64,000 nt of DNA from Mortierella alpina (taxonomy: Eukaryota > Mortierellomycota > Mortierellomycetes > Mortierellales > Mortierellaceae). Position 1 is the first letter of the stretch, and the number at the start of each line of letters is the position of its first letter. The stretch is taken from NCBI GenBank assembly GCA_029449245.1, contig JANATF010000010.1, forward strand, positions 1,054,001 to 1,118,000, given 5' to 3'. A program made the translations under genes and the position numbers. The notes beneath the pieces were generated by a model. That model was not told where the DNA came from. It saw nothing but the letters and a program-made list of their open reading frames with translations, and made no database searches. Shown one piece after another: positions 9,773-21,745 of this stretch.

Positions 9773-12765
9773 ATGGCGAAGCTCTCCCGCATGACAACAG
9801 CAGCATCTCGCCTTTTTCTTTTGGGCTCGAGCAAAAGTAAACCCAAGTTCTTCTTTTCAGCGTCCACCATCCACCACAATGTTCTTCTCGCTAACATACA
9901 AGGTAAGGGCTACAAAAACAACATTCAGGCACCCACTCATCAGAGCTTGCTCGCTGACAAACTCCTACTCTCACACCCTAGGCAGACAGCATGCAGCTAG
10001 GGAAGAAGATTGGAGGAGGTGCACAAGCAGAAATATTCAAAGCCAAGTACGGTCTCGACGACGTGGTCGTCAAGAGATTCCTTGATTCAAAACGCCAGGG
10101 AAATAAACAGGAAGTCGCCATCATCCAGCAACTCACTCACAAACACATCGTTCAGTTTTACCATGTCCAGCAAGACATGATCGTCATGGAGTATGTCGAA
10201 GGAGGCAATCTGGAAGATGCGATCCAGGGGAAATCCCTCAAGACCTGGGAAGTCAAGACGCAGATCGCCAAGGACATATCTCTTGGACTGGCACATCTCC
10301 ATAGCCAAGGCATCATTCACTGCGACATCAAGAGTTCCAACATTCTTCTTACACAGCACAAGGAGGCCAAGATTTGCGACTTTGGGCACGCGATAAGGGT
10401 TGGCGAGAGTGGACAAGGAGGCACACTTCAATGGATGGCACCTGAATTGCTGCAAGACACGCCGCAGTACTCTGCCAAATCGGATATTTATGCGTTGGGA
10501 ATGGTTATGTGGGAGATGGCAGCCGAGTCCACTCGCCCCTACCGAAATCACACTTCCGATGGAATGATCTGGTGCATCATGAACGGCATCCTCGAGGAGA
10601 ATCCCGACAGCACGCCAAAGATCTATGCAGACTGTATCCGTATGTGCTGGAAGCAGGTGCCTAACGAGAGACCCGCTGCTGAAGATATGCTACCGGACGT
10701 CGGGTGTTCATCACAGGAGCAAGATTCACAAGAGGAGGCCAGCGCGAGCATCAACCACGGCGAACAGCCAAATTATATGAAAGCCCTCAAGGCGTATTTC
10801 AAAGCGACAGAAACCTTACCCTTCACGGGCATGTGGACGCTTAACGAGAAGTTGCCTCGTGGCGCCTACAAGATCATGGAATGGTTCAGTACTTCCGTCA
10901 GTGGTCACGCGTCTGCCCTCAGCATTTTCAACATTGGGAACTCGCATTATCATGGACTTGGTATGAAGCAAGATTATAGAGAGGCGTTGAAGTGGTATCT
11001 GGCTGCAAGTGAAGCAGGAGTCGTTGTGGCGATGCTCAAGGTCAGTGAGATGTATCAGCTCGGGCATGGAGTGGATCAGGAAGGGCACAAAGCAAAATCG
11101 TGGCACAACAAAGCGCTGGACGCTGCGGAAGAACAAAGCAGGACCTGCAATCGATTCGTGCATCATGATGCCAGCGTTTCCGAGCATCACCGAGAAACAA
11201 TGGAGTGGTTCGGCGGCGCTGAACGCAGTGGACGAGAAGCTATCAAGCTGAACATCGGCAATGAGTACTTTGGCGGACACCTACAACATGATTATAAAAA
11301 AGCTCTGGAATGGTATCTCAAGGCGAGCGATGACGGAAACACTCATGCTATGTGCAACATTGCCTTTCTTTACCACTATGGTTGTGGTGTTGAGCAAGAC
11401 CATAACAAGGCTTTGGAGTGGTATCGTATGGCAAGCGATTCTGGAGATAATTCTGCAATGTTCGCCATCGGCGCCATGTACCACGAGGGGTTTGGCGTCA
11501 ATCAGGACTATGTCAAGAGTCGTGAGTGGTATCTCAAGGCAGGCGAGGCTGGAAATGCTGATGCCATGCACATCATTGGTGTCCTGTATCACAATGGTCT
11601 TGATGTCGATCAAGACTATCACAAGGCCATGAGGTGGTATACGAAAGCAAGCGATGCTGGAAACACTTCCTCTATGAATAACGTTGGGGTCTTGTACGAT
11701 CGAGGTCAGGGTGTTGATCAGGACCATGCCAAGGCTCTAGAGTGGTACCTCAAGGCAGGCAATGCAGGATGTGCTACTGCCATGTACACCATCGGCACGA
11801 TGTATAACAGAGGACATGGTGTTCATCAGGACTACGGCGAGGCTATGAGGTGGTTCTGCAAGTCAAGCGATGCTGGAAACGTCTCTGCCTCATACGACCT
11901 TGGGGTCATGTACCATCAAGGCCATGGCGCGGAGAAGGACTACAGCGAGGCTATGAAATGGTATCTTAAATCAAGCGACGCTGGAGATGCTGGAGCCATG
12001 TGCAACATAGGTGTCATGTACGAAAACGGTTTTGGTGTAGATCAGGACTACGGGACGGCCATGGAGTGGTATCTCAAAGGCAGCGATGCGGGAAATCTTT
12101 CAGCTATGTATAACGTTGGTGCCTTTCACTCTAATGGTTTTGGCGTGGACCAAAACTACGGCAAAGCCATGGAGTGGTTCCTCAGAGCAGGAGATGCTGG
12201 AAACGCTTCTGCCTTGTGCAGCGTCGGCCGCATGTACAGTGAAGGTCATGGTGTTGAGCGGGACTACGAGCAGGCGATGAAGTGGTGGCTAAAGTCAAAC
12301 GATGCTGGAAGTGCTTCTGCCATGTACAACATTGGCACTCTGTACCACAAAGGACTAGGCATAGATCAAGATTACGGCAAAGCTATGGAGTGGTATCTTG
12401 CGGCTACCGATGCCGGGAATGCTGATGCCTTTCTTGGGATCGGCATCTTATACTACACTGGACTTGGTGCTGAGCAGGACTACGGGAAGGCTATGGAGTG
12501 GTTTCTCAGAGCAAGCGAGACTGGAGCCGCTGCGGCTATGTTTAACCTCGGTACCATGTACTCGGACGGTCTTGGTGTCGAACAGGACTACGGGAAGGCT
12601 ATGGAGTGGTTTGTCAAAGCAAGCGAGGCTGGAGTCGACTTAGCTATGTTCAACGTGGGTACCATGTACTACCACGGCCTTGGAGTTAAGCGGAACTTTG
12701 GCAAGACTCTGGTGTGGTATCTCAAAGCACATAAAGCCCAGAGTCAACGAATGCTCCAAACATAA
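9773..12765 (+). CDS. TKL-type protein kinase with 16 Sel1 repeats
   Basis: Main exon 9986-12765. A 5' exon 9773-9902 joins in phase through a GT-AG intron, giving 969 aa; without it translation would begin at 9991 with MQLGKKIGGG. The kinase domain spans about residues 46-290. It shows a Gly loop (IGGGAQAEIF), ATP-site Lys (VVVKRF), catalytic loop HCDIKSSNILL (HRD Arg replaced by Cys), DFG and WMAPELL, so it should be active. From about residue 355 there are 16 consecutive 36-residue Sel1/TPR-like repeats with consensus AMYNIGxMYxxGxGVDQDYG and KAMEWYLKASDAGN, forming a superhelical protein-binding scaffold. Kinase-Sel1 proteins are expanded in Mucoromycota; targets are unknown. The optional first exon encodes a basic, Ser-rich, acid-free segment resembling a mitochondrial presequence. 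The large exon is intron-free, unlike most neighbours. Confidence 0.9.
10918..12744 (+). repeat. 108-bp coding repeat array (Sel1 repeats)
   Basis: Sixteen degenerate units of about 108 bp encode the Sel1 repeats. Recurrent DNA blocks are GGTGTxGAxCAGGACTAC and AAGGCTATGGAGTGGTxTCT. Spacing is regular except for the less conserved third unit near 11150-11280. Confidence 0.85.
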
Positions 12766-12989
12766 ACGCAGCGAAGAGTCCCGGGTGTGTGAACAGGACA
12801 GAGACCCAAAATATGAGGAAGACTTCAGCAAGATTATTTACCATTTCTTTATTTATACCGACTTCAATGCAAAAATAATAAGCACTGCGAGACGCTCTAT
12901 CCCGCGCTGACCTGTTGTCGTCCAACTAGGCCAGGCCACAATCTCTCTCTCGCTCTTTTTCTCGCTCTCTCTGGAACTCTGTCTATGTT

Positions 12990-15435
12990 CTACTTCATGC
13001 CAGAAGACCAGACCTCCTCTGGGGTCACTGAGACCATAGATGCAGATGAATCGGAGGACTGAGGGCGTCTCTTCCTTACAGGTGCGTCGGCAGCCTGCTG
13101 TTGCGAGCTCTGCTTCTTGAAGCCCTTGTTCTCTCGTGGGGGGCGAGGCTTCATGTCGCTAGGGTGGATGAAGATGCAACGATCGCCGAATGTGCAGTTC
13201 TCAGGATCACTAAGATAAACAATTCGGAATAGATAGTAGCAAAGTCAGAACATCCATATTCGGCAAACGGCACAGGTGATGCAGGTCATATTCTTTGGTG
13301 GATTTGCTCAACCTTACCGGCATGGGCTCGAAGGGTGCGTGAACTTGCACGATTTGTTGGTGCAGTTGGGCCAGAATCGGCAACGAGACTTCATCTTGAC
13401 CTGCTCCTGGGTGGGTGTAGCGCCTGCGCAGAGGTCGTGGAAATACGATCAGATACGATGAGAAACAAGAGCGAGAGTGTGAAGATAAGAAAAACGTCCA
13501 TAGTTTGAACAAACCTCGTGGTACTGGAGTTGGAGTCCTGATAGGGACGGAGGTTGAGCCAGGCATCCAGCTTGGCTTGAACTCCGGAGCCTTTGCGTTC
13601 AGCTCAGAGTGTTCTATCAGAGAGCATAGAGGTCAAATGAGATTAGGCAGATAAAAAAAACAGAGTAAATGGCCGAGGAAGGAGTTGATGGACGGGTCGA
13701 ACAAAGATCTGTATTCAGCATTGCGGATGGGCAGGTGTCTTACGGGCAACTCTCGAGATCTCCTGAAGGGTCTGGACCTGTCTAGCAACGTTTTCGGTGT
13801 TGATCAGAGTATCCTTGGCAAGGTCCATGTCGTCTCCGACAAGTGTCGTGGGTGTCTCGGCATCAGCTTCAATCTCTGACTCCTCAAGCGTGAGTTCAGA
13901 AGACTCTGTCACCTCCTCCTTGATTTCCAGTTCTGGTCTGCGGATCTGAGCAACAGGGGCAGCGGGTGTCCTGGGAACTACCTTCTCAAAGACCATCTCA
14001 AAGAACTCTTCCTCATCCGTTTCTTCCACTTGATCCAATTCGTCTTCCTCATCCTGATAAGGCTCCTGCTCCTGTTCTTGATGATGTCCCAGTTTTGGTT
14101 CGGAGAGCTTTGCGAGGGCTGCGGAGGCTACAACGGCGTCAATAATGGCTTCACGTGCGATGACCGTCTCCACAACCTCCTCTTCCTCCTCAGCAGTGGA
14201 TACAGCGGCGGGTTCAGCAGACAGGGTGGTTTCAGAAGTGGGGGCGACAACAGCGTGGTGTTCATGCTGCGACGGGTCGTCGATGTGTGTGTCGATGCTC
14301 TCGGTGATCTAGAAAAGGGAAGCAGGCCGATCGGAGGGTCAGAGACGGGTGGAGTGAGCGTTCCATAAGTGGAGTGGGGTTCGTTTCTGCGAGACCGAGA
14401 CCGAGAGATAGTGCAGCAGCGAGGGGCAGTTTGCTGTTGTGTTGGATCTGGTCACCGTTTGCCTGCACTGTTTCAATTAAGATTCCGCCTCGAAGGGACA
14501 CACACACGGGAAGAGAAATACAACGACGGATTGGCATCGGCACGGCAGGGTTCCCATTTCGAGGAGCTCCTGCTGAGAGGCAGGGCGAGAGGAAGGGGCG
14601 CCCAAACAGTGCCGCTTGGTCCAAAAAGCACGCTCACGAATGGAAGTCAGTGGTGTGCAAAAGGGGGGGAGGACGGGGGAATCGCAGGTGAAGACAACAA
14701 CTGAGCACAGGAGGGAGCAGGGCATTGGTGTGTAGCATGCAGGCGCAGGGATATGTCAAAAAGCAGACAGAGCACCACCTCACAGCTGTCTGACACGGAG
14801 GGGGAGGGAGGAGGAAAACAGCCCTCTCCAGAGACGGGCAAGGAGACATGCACACCACTCGACCATGCCATTACCTTGATGTTCCTTGGCAATGCAACCT
14901 CAACCGCTCCATTGTCTAGCAAGTGCACGTCGGGTCAGGGACCATGGATCGGGTTAGCTGTGCAATCCTCGTGCCATTCTGCTTCTCAAGATCACTCTGT
15001 TTCGGTGAGCCATGGGCATTCCCGTGTTGATTGCTGTGAGCGCTGATTGCTGTGGGCCATTGTCGTGTGCAACAAATACGGATGGACTAGGCTGATCAAC
15101 CGGCATTAGTACAAAACAGCGCGACAAGAGAAAAAGTCCATGTCCCTACCAGATTCGGATTCGGTAGCCGTCTTGCTGAGAGTGGTCGAAGTGGTAGTGG
15201 TGGTTATCCTCGTTTCCTTCACCAAGGAGGTGCCGGTCCGGGAGGTCAATTCGTTCGTTGCATCACTTTTCTTTTCCTCTTTGTCCGACGCTTCTGTTTT
15301 CTGGGTATTCTTGGTGTTCTTGGGCAGACCCTTTGAGGAGCTCGACGAGGACCACAGCCAGTAAATAATCACGCCTCCCAACAAGACGACTCCAAGACGC
15401 AGGGCGCCATTGTTCGTGAGCGCGGAGCTGGTCAT
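12990..15435 (-). CDS. Membrane-anchored PAM2 and Nab2-type CCCH zinc-finger protein
   Basis: Six exons read from high to low coordinates: 15435-15150, 14915-14875, 14308-13744, 13613-13515, 13423-13318 and 13209-12990. All phases agree, giving 438 aa. Residues 10-30 are a hydrophobic anchor (ALRLGVVLLGGVIIYWLW) with no cleavable signal features, followed by Lys-rich and Thr-rich linkers. Residues 110-295 are highly acidic. A PAM2 motif (LNAKAPEFKP) for binding the MLLE domain of poly(A)-binding protein lies at about 300-310. Two adjacent zinc fingers follow: CX5CX4CX3H (C345-H360) and CX5CX5CX3H (C365-H381), the Nab2/ZC3H14 spacing that binds poly(A). A basic tail KKQSS...RKRRP ends the protein. 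Inferred role: tethering poly(A) mRNA or PABP to a membrane. The 41-bp second exon and the two long introns before and after it are the weakest part of the model. Confidence 0.72.
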
Positions 15436-15934
15436 GCTTGATGGTCTGGTATATGGGCGATGGAGGTGTGCGTGAGAGCAGAACAGAGACTGCCTGATCT
15501 TGATAGGGGTTGCTAGGTGATGTTGCTCTTGATCGCTCTTCCAAAGGACGCAAGTCGGATCCGCAACAAAGTAGGAGCTGTAGGGATGAAATCGAACTGG
15601 GAGAGAGAAATGCAAAAGGGCAAGCGCAAAGGTGGGAAGAAGAAAGGCTGGAGAGAATGCGGAGAGGGGAGGGACGGGGAAGGCAGGTTTGTGTGGACAA
15701 GGGAGACATACTTTCACGGTGCATTTTTTTCCGTTTGATCCCAGATCGACGCGGACTCCGACGTCCCCGATGAGCAACCAGACGGAGCGCGGACGAGCTT
15801 CCCTGTAGGTCCCATGTGATAGCCCTGGATGGATCTTCGGTGCGACCTTGCACGTCCGACCTGTGCTCACGTTCTGTCAAAGGTGAAGTAGTCTTCACTT
15901 CCTCTTTATTCTCTTTCTCACTTACACACACACG

Positions 15935-15985
<51 letters not shown>

Positions 15986-16258
15986 CATCTTCTCGAAAGG
16001 TGATAGTTCAAAGGCAATCTTCTAAAGATTCTGGAAGCAAAGTAGACGTTCATGTTACCCGCATCCAGCGCGTCATGAAAGTGGCTCCAGGCACCTTAAG
16101 CGATGCTTTTTCACGAATGATCGACTGCGCGGCGCCAGGTTCCGGCGACTTGATGTCGTACAATTATTTTTCATCGTTTCTCCCTGCGGACGGGCTATGA
16201 TCCTTCATCCACACTCCTTGCTTTGTGAATCAGACGTTATACCGCGTGGCCTTCCTCC
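15436..16258. other. Divergent intergenic region with a (CT)22 microsatellite
   Basis: Separates the zinc-finger gene (minus) from the F-box gene (plus). A perfect CT repeat occupies 15937-15980, preceded by a short CA run. The pyrimidine tract probably belongs to the plus-strand promoter or leader. The remaining frames look random. Confidence 0.6.
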
Positions 16259-17611
16259 ATGAACCCCACAAGAGCATCCTTGTCGTATGAGGATTCTCAT
16301 ATGGGCAGGGAAGACTATAAACCTGTTCGGGTCAACACCATCCATGCTGCCGATCTGAACAACGGGACTGGGAGCTGTCAGACGGTCTTGACCGTGCTCT
16401 GCCCACATGCAAGAGCCACCTCTTCTACTATCAATCATCTTCCTGTAGAGATCATCCATCACATCCTACATCAGTTGACTATGGGGCAACTTCGTCGTTG
16501 TCAGTCCGTGTCGCGGCAGTTTCGCAGAGCTGTAAGGACAGTCTGTATGGACAAGCTATCAGGTTCGGAGCCACAGTATGGTCGCAGCGGCTGTAGTCTA
16601 GTCACACCAAAGACAACCCTTTCCTTGTGGCGGCATCATACCCTCGCTCCGTGGAGCTCTAACCATACTGTGCAGCTGCAGTGCATCAGAGCTGAACGTG
16701 CACTGGAGCAGCTCTATTTTCAGCCTGTTGATAAAACCAACCGCTCCATCATGATCGACATTACGCCCGAACCCACATTCCATGACCTGTTCCCCAGGCT
16801 AAAGAGGCCGTTTGGAAACGTTTTGGAGGACAGCATGCTGGAGCAGGTGCGAACAGCAAGATACAAGGGTCCGCCAGTGGGGGTGAATTACTTTGATTAC
16901 TGCACAGGAAAGCGTACCCATCGTAGCCTCTGCAGCGATCCTCTGGCTTGCACATACCCGGACTTTAGTGCAGAGGCCATCAGCTCGTCCTTGTCATCCG
17001 CGCAGGCTGGCCAGCAGAGCTCTGGGCAGTGCTTTAGTGTTATTGGGATTAGCCACGGAGCCTGGTCAAGGACGACGGCGCCGAGTGTCGCCGGTTACAA
17101 GCCTTGGACAACCAGCGACATGTCCGTTGATGAAGGCAGCCAAAGCGTGCCTATGAGGTGTTTGCTTCCCGAGTCGGACTGTGGTATGGGTAGCACAGAC
17201 CAACAACAGCGTAGCGGTCGATATGATCTAGAGTTGGGCATGCTGCCAGGGTGTGACTCTGTTGAGGAGGCAGGGTGCTCACCAATGCATTGCCATGCGA
17301 TACAAGCGCTGAGCCCTTGGTATCGGCACTTGTCCTCGCGATTCGTGTGCCTTTGCTGCCTGCACCACAGTCCGTTCTTTGATGGGGTCTGCAAAGGGTC
17401 AGCGCCCATGGCGTTTAGTGTCCCGCAGGAGATGCGTTGCGAGACGGAAGCATGGTCGGTGGAGTATAGTGTTCGCCAGGAGGCGTCCTGTTGCCGTTCG
17501 TGTGCCTCGGAGCCGCAGCCCAGGCCAAGCAGGCGTCGACACCTTGTCCGCATCGACGTGAAGCAGTTCCGCGCGTCGCTTGATTTTGTGCTATCTCGCC
17601 CGCTTACTTAG
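16259..17611 (+). CDS. F-box protein
   Basis: Single-exon frame of 450 codons. An F-box lies at about residues 59-95: INHLPVEIIHHILHQL followed by LRRCQSVSRQFRRAV, matching the usual LPxEIxxxIxxxL...xxVxxxW/F pattern. F-box proteins bind Skp1 and present substrates to SCF ubiquitin ligases. The rest, about 350 residues, has no recognisable LRR, WD40 or Kelch repeats, but contains many Cys and His residues towards the C-terminus (FVCLCCLHHSPFF, CCRSC), which could bind metal. The substrate is therefore unknown. The start at 16259 gives the first Met; in-frame later Met codons are possible. Flanked by a CT repeat upstream and the TACC gene downstream on the same strand. Confidence 0.72.
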   Translation: MNPTRASLSYEDSHMGREDYKPVRVNTIHAADLNNGTGSCQTVLTVLCPHARATSSTINHLPVEIIHHILHQLTMGQLRRCQSVSRQFRRAVRTVCMDKLSGSEPQYGRSGCSLVTPKTTLSLWRHHTLAPWSSNHTVQLQCIRAERALEQLYFQPVDKTNRSIMIDITPEPTFHDLFPRLKRPFGNVLEDSMLEQVRTARYKGPPVGVNYFDYCTGKRTHRSLCSDPLACTYPDFSAEAISSSLSSAQAGQQSSGQCFSVIGISHGAWSRTTAPSVAGYKPWTTSDMSVDEGSQSVPMRCLLPESDCGMGSTDQQQRSGRYDLELGMLPGCDSVEEAGCSPMHCHAIQALSPWYRHLSSRFVCLCCLHHSPFFDGVCKGSAPMAFSVPQEMRCETEAWSVEYSVRQEASCCRSCASEPQPRPSRRRHLVRIDVKQFRASLDFVLSRPLT

Positions 17612-18036
17612 TTAGGCCAGACATCCACCGAGAGAGAGAGGCAAACAAGGAGGCTATCGTGGAGACATGCATGCCACACAAACACACAAATACACACACA
17701 CACATGTCCACCCCCCGACCCCTCTTTTTGCGCTCTGGTGTGATGTCCATGCGCGTGCAAATGCCAGCCACAGACCCGCCAGAACGCAGTAGACCCCTGT
17801 CCATGCACAAATACAGAAGTACACGTTCTGCGTCTCAGTCCCTCACTCTCTTTCACTCTCTTTCACACTTCCTCTCCCTCACACTCTCCCTCACACTCTC
17901 TCTCACACTCTCTCCCTCACCCTCTCACTCTACTCACACTCTCTTCCCGTTACGCCTGCTTGTCTCCTGTACATCCTCTCGCCCCCTCCTCATCTCCTCA
18001 GCACACCATACCACACCACATCAGCCTGTCGCCCTC
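17612..18036. repeat. Simple-sequence region before the TACC gene
   Basis: Contains an ACACAA/CACACA tract (about 17678-17705) and a pyrimidine minisatellite of CTCTCTCACA / CTCCCTCACA units at about 17845-17945. This is the promoter and leader region of the TACC-like gene; a long pyrimidine-rich leader is common before fungal transcription starts. Confidence 0.6.
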
Positions 18037-21000
18037 ATGGACCCTGAATCATCGCCTGTAGGACATCAGACTGCTGCATGCTTTCTGTCTTCATCGCCTT
18101 GCCGTCCCCCCCTGCGTTAATCTCACTGGCCTCTTTGCACCTCATTAATCTCCCTGACGCGTGTCAACCCCTGTAGGAACTCCCGCCGCTGAAGAGAGGC
18201 ACATACGACCTCGATGCCATCCTCGCAGCCGCAGAGAATGCAGAGGTATCCAATTTTTTTTGCTTCTCGTTACTCTATATGGATCTCGTGCTGATCGCTA
18301 ACCGTACACCTCGCTTTGCTCTCGCAGTTTGCTGTCCCACCGCCACCTTCAAAGTCATCCTTTAACTCGAACCCTTTCGCGTCCTCGACTCCATCCGCAT
18401 TCCGATCCAATTTCAACAACTCATCCGCTCCATCCATCAACAATTCGCCCTATCCGTCGTCATCAGGAGAAGCTGATCAGGATGCCTCCAGTCCAGTGCC
18501 GCAAAAGCCCCACCCTGCAAGGAAACCCGCTGTGTCTCCGGCGCCGCGTAAAAGAGTCTCGACCTTGAAGAGTACTCTCAGCAAATTCTCAGCGCCTAGG
18601 AAACCTGATCTAGAACCAGTGTTCGCGGAAAGTGCCATGGACGAGCTGGATAGCAATTTTCACACAGCAGGCATGGATGCCGGCCTGACACCCGTGCAGG
18701 ACACGACTGAGGCGGTAAATCGCAGCTACAGCGCAAACGGTGCACTACTGGCAAACCAATCAGGCTCGGTCGGTGACTACGAGGATCTGTCCTTTGAGGA
18801 CAAGAGACCTGGGCTACGATCACCAGGGAGCATCGGCTCACCCACGCCCTCGTACGGGAGCGGAGGATCGCGGCCTCTGAGGACAGTGCCCTTTAATCGC
18901 ATGGCATCTCCTGGACCTAGCAACTCGCATCTGGAACCAACAGCAAAATCACCCTCCCGTACCGGCAGTCCAATCAATGTCAGCTCCAGCTCAATAGGCA
19001 TAGGAAATGATCTCGGCGTGTACTCGACCCCTTCATCCTCCCGGCCAACATCTCGTCCTACATCACGACCCGCCTCCCGTGTCAGTTCAAATGGACGCTA
19101 TCACTCACGCCAACTATCTTCAGATAGCCTGTTGTCTTTCAATGCCATGGTCGACAAGGACGATCCAGAAGACCAGCCTCTCAACCACTCAGGACACGTG
19201 TCATTTGTCGTATCTGACCCAGAACACCTGCGAATCCTCGAGGGAGAGATTGAAGATCCATTCAGTCCCAGCATGAGCTCTCTCGACCCAGACACGGACG
19301 CATACCTCAACAGCTTGATGCAACAATCGTCGCCATTTGCATCGCTCAAAACCAATTCCAGAGGGCAGTCGCCAGCATTCAAGACGCGGAGGCAGAGGGC
19401 AGCTGAAGGCGACGAATCGTTCATAGATTCGACCGACGATGCGTTATCAGACAAGGAGGTCGGCTCAAAGTTCAGGAGCTCGCGAGCAGGCACGCGCACA
19501 CCATCAAGTCCTCTGGCGAGAGCTGTCACCAAGGGATTCTCGCGAGATTCCGAAAACATGGTGGTGTCTGCTATGGCTCGGGCGAGCGGACAGTTGTCTT
19601 TGGATCAGATATTACAGGATAACCAGGATGCCGAGAGTGGGATGGAGACGCGCTCGCAAGGATCCTTTACGAGTCCCGGCTCAAGTTCGAAACAGGGGTC
19701 GGACTTGCAGTTGTCGGCAGCGGAGTCATTCAACCCCTCGTCAGCCAATGAACCCATCAAGGTGGTGTTGCACTCGCCCGAATCACAGCCTGGCTCCCCA
19801 ACGACAACCTTTGGTGCCAACGGTCATCACATACAGAACGCACAGGGATTGGTCAAGGAACACCAACGCAATCTTGATTTTGAAAAGCGAGATCCGGCGG
19901 ATATTGAGCATGTGGAAGTCGACATTGTAGTCCAGAACGTCCGTGTGAATGACGAACCCGAATCGAAGATTAATACCTTAGAGACCATGGACATGCTTGA
20001 TACCGACTACTCTGACCTGGATGATGTAGATGACCTTCAATTCAACCAGTCAGGGACGGACGTGCTGGCGAATGAAGAGATGCATCTCCACGAGTCGGTC
20101 GACATCCCAGAGACCCACGCCCAGTCCTTTGCTGATTGGATGTCGAGCAGTGCAGAAATTTCTCGACTAGACATCAGTCCGCCATTAGCGACTGGACAGC
20201 AGCCCCTGCCTTCATTTGGCGATGCCTTGACATCGGCCCCAGTATCACTGCCAGCTCAAGGTACATCACTTCTGTCAGTGGCAACTGGACCGGCCAATGT
20301 GCTCACGTCCTCGTATACGCCAAGCATGTCATCTCCTGAGGCAGCAACCTCCTCGCCTCTTTCGACTTCGCCAACAGCTTCCAAGCGAACCACGCTCCTC
20401 GAGAAACGTTCCCATCTGATGGAGGATCTAATGGCAAAGGCCAGAGACCGGACTAAGCACAAAACAGAGGCCAGCCAGCTCTTGACGGCCTCGGTGGAAA
20501 AAGAAAAGGCCATGGTGGCTTTGTCATCGTCTGGCTCTTCTTCAGGCGAGACTACCGAATCTGGTCCTGGAATTCCTTCAGTATCGTTTGCGGGCGTGGA
20601 TGATATCAAGATTGTGGAGCAGCAGGATCAGGAGGCATCTCAGGCAGTCGAAGAAGGCACACTGTCCCCTTCAGACTCTTCTGGATTAGAGAAAAAGGAA
20701 GGCGGGCTTGTGCGGCGACCCAGCGGGATTATGTTGTCGTCCAGGATCCGTGACTCGACTAATCTGGACGCCCCCAGATACAGCATTCGGGAAATGGAGG
20801 TAAGTAACAGGGCCTCCTATGTTGGGGTGTGTTATTGAGCAGGGTGTGGTCATTGTTGGCTAATTGATACTCTTTGCGCATCTCATCTTTCGTAGGACAT
20901 GAAAAAGAATGTCAGAATGGATTTGCGTATTGAGATTACGAACGAGATCAGGGAGGAATACGAAAGATCAGCAGAGCAAGAGGCAGCATTATTCCAGTTT

Positions 21001-21745
21001 GAGATCGAGGAACTGCGGACTGCGCTAGAGAAGGAAAAAATTGAGAAATCGCAGTTGAAAGGTGTCTTGGACGAGTTCGAATCGAGCCTTGCTGATATTG
21101 CAGGTAAAATCAACCCATTGCCTACAACTATGTCGAAATGGACACGCGTGCTTTACCTGCCTTTGTCTCACACACGCGTTTCTTTGGCGGGCGACTTGTA
21201 ATTGTCTTTAGTGAGCACTTCCAAGGAAATTCAAACCATCAAGGAGCAAAACAGGAAACTGAACGAAAGCAAAGGGGAGACCGAGGAGGCGTTCATTCTT
21301 CTCAAAACACGATATGACGAATTGAAGAATCTCAACTTCAAGCATGTCGAGGTATGTACCGCGTGCAAACCGTCATGCAACCCCTTTCTGCTACATAATT
21401 AATGGAACCGCACAATTGACCTGCCTCGTGCCCTTACTGTGCTTTCGTGTTCCGTAGAACGAAGGCATCCTGAGAAAGGCGGTGGAAACCCTAAAGCAGG
21501 ATTTCGAGACGAGCGAGAGCCGGTACGAGAGTGTCAAGGTTCACGCCGATGCGAAGCTAGTTCAGGCAAGCCAGGAAATGGAGCAGGCGAGGATGGTGTA
21601 CGATAACGAAATTGCTCAACTGAAAGCGCAGCTGAACCGCCAGGAGATGCAGATGCGGACCTTGGAGCAAGCGCTGGAGATCAAGAACAGGGAAAACGAG
21701 GATTTGATCTTGTTTTCTGAGGAGCTGATAGCCAAGCTGAGCTGA
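18037..21745 (+). CDS. TACC-domain microtubule/spindle protein (Alp7/Mia1-like)
   Basis: Six exons: 18037-18057 (only 21 bp), 18177-18245, 18328-20799, 20896-21103, 21212-21351 and 21458-21745, with all phases matched, giving 1065 aa. The C-terminal 210 residues are an uninterrupted heptad coiled coil ending ENEDLILFSEELIAKLS, the hallmark end of the TACC domain. Near the N-terminus LKRGTYDLDAIL resembles the conserved KRGTYNLD motif of animal TACC proteins. The middle (residues 40-850) is low-complexity Ser/Pro-rich with many SP and TP sites, suggesting CDK or other mitotic phosphorylation. Known TACC proteins recruit the XMAP215/Alp14 polymerase to spindle poles and are controlled by Aurora and CDK; that role is inferred here. 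A generic coiled-coil protein is less likely given both end motifs. Confidence 0.83.

Noticed and set aside
11281-11727. Minus-strand frame with repeated sequence inside the kinase gene
   Set aside because: Periodic antisense shadow of the 108-bp Sel1 repeats.
15517-15773. Plus-strand Arg/Glu-rich frames upstream of the zinc-finger gene
   Set aside because: Purine-rich promoter sequence; two overlapping frames with the same low complexity and no motif.
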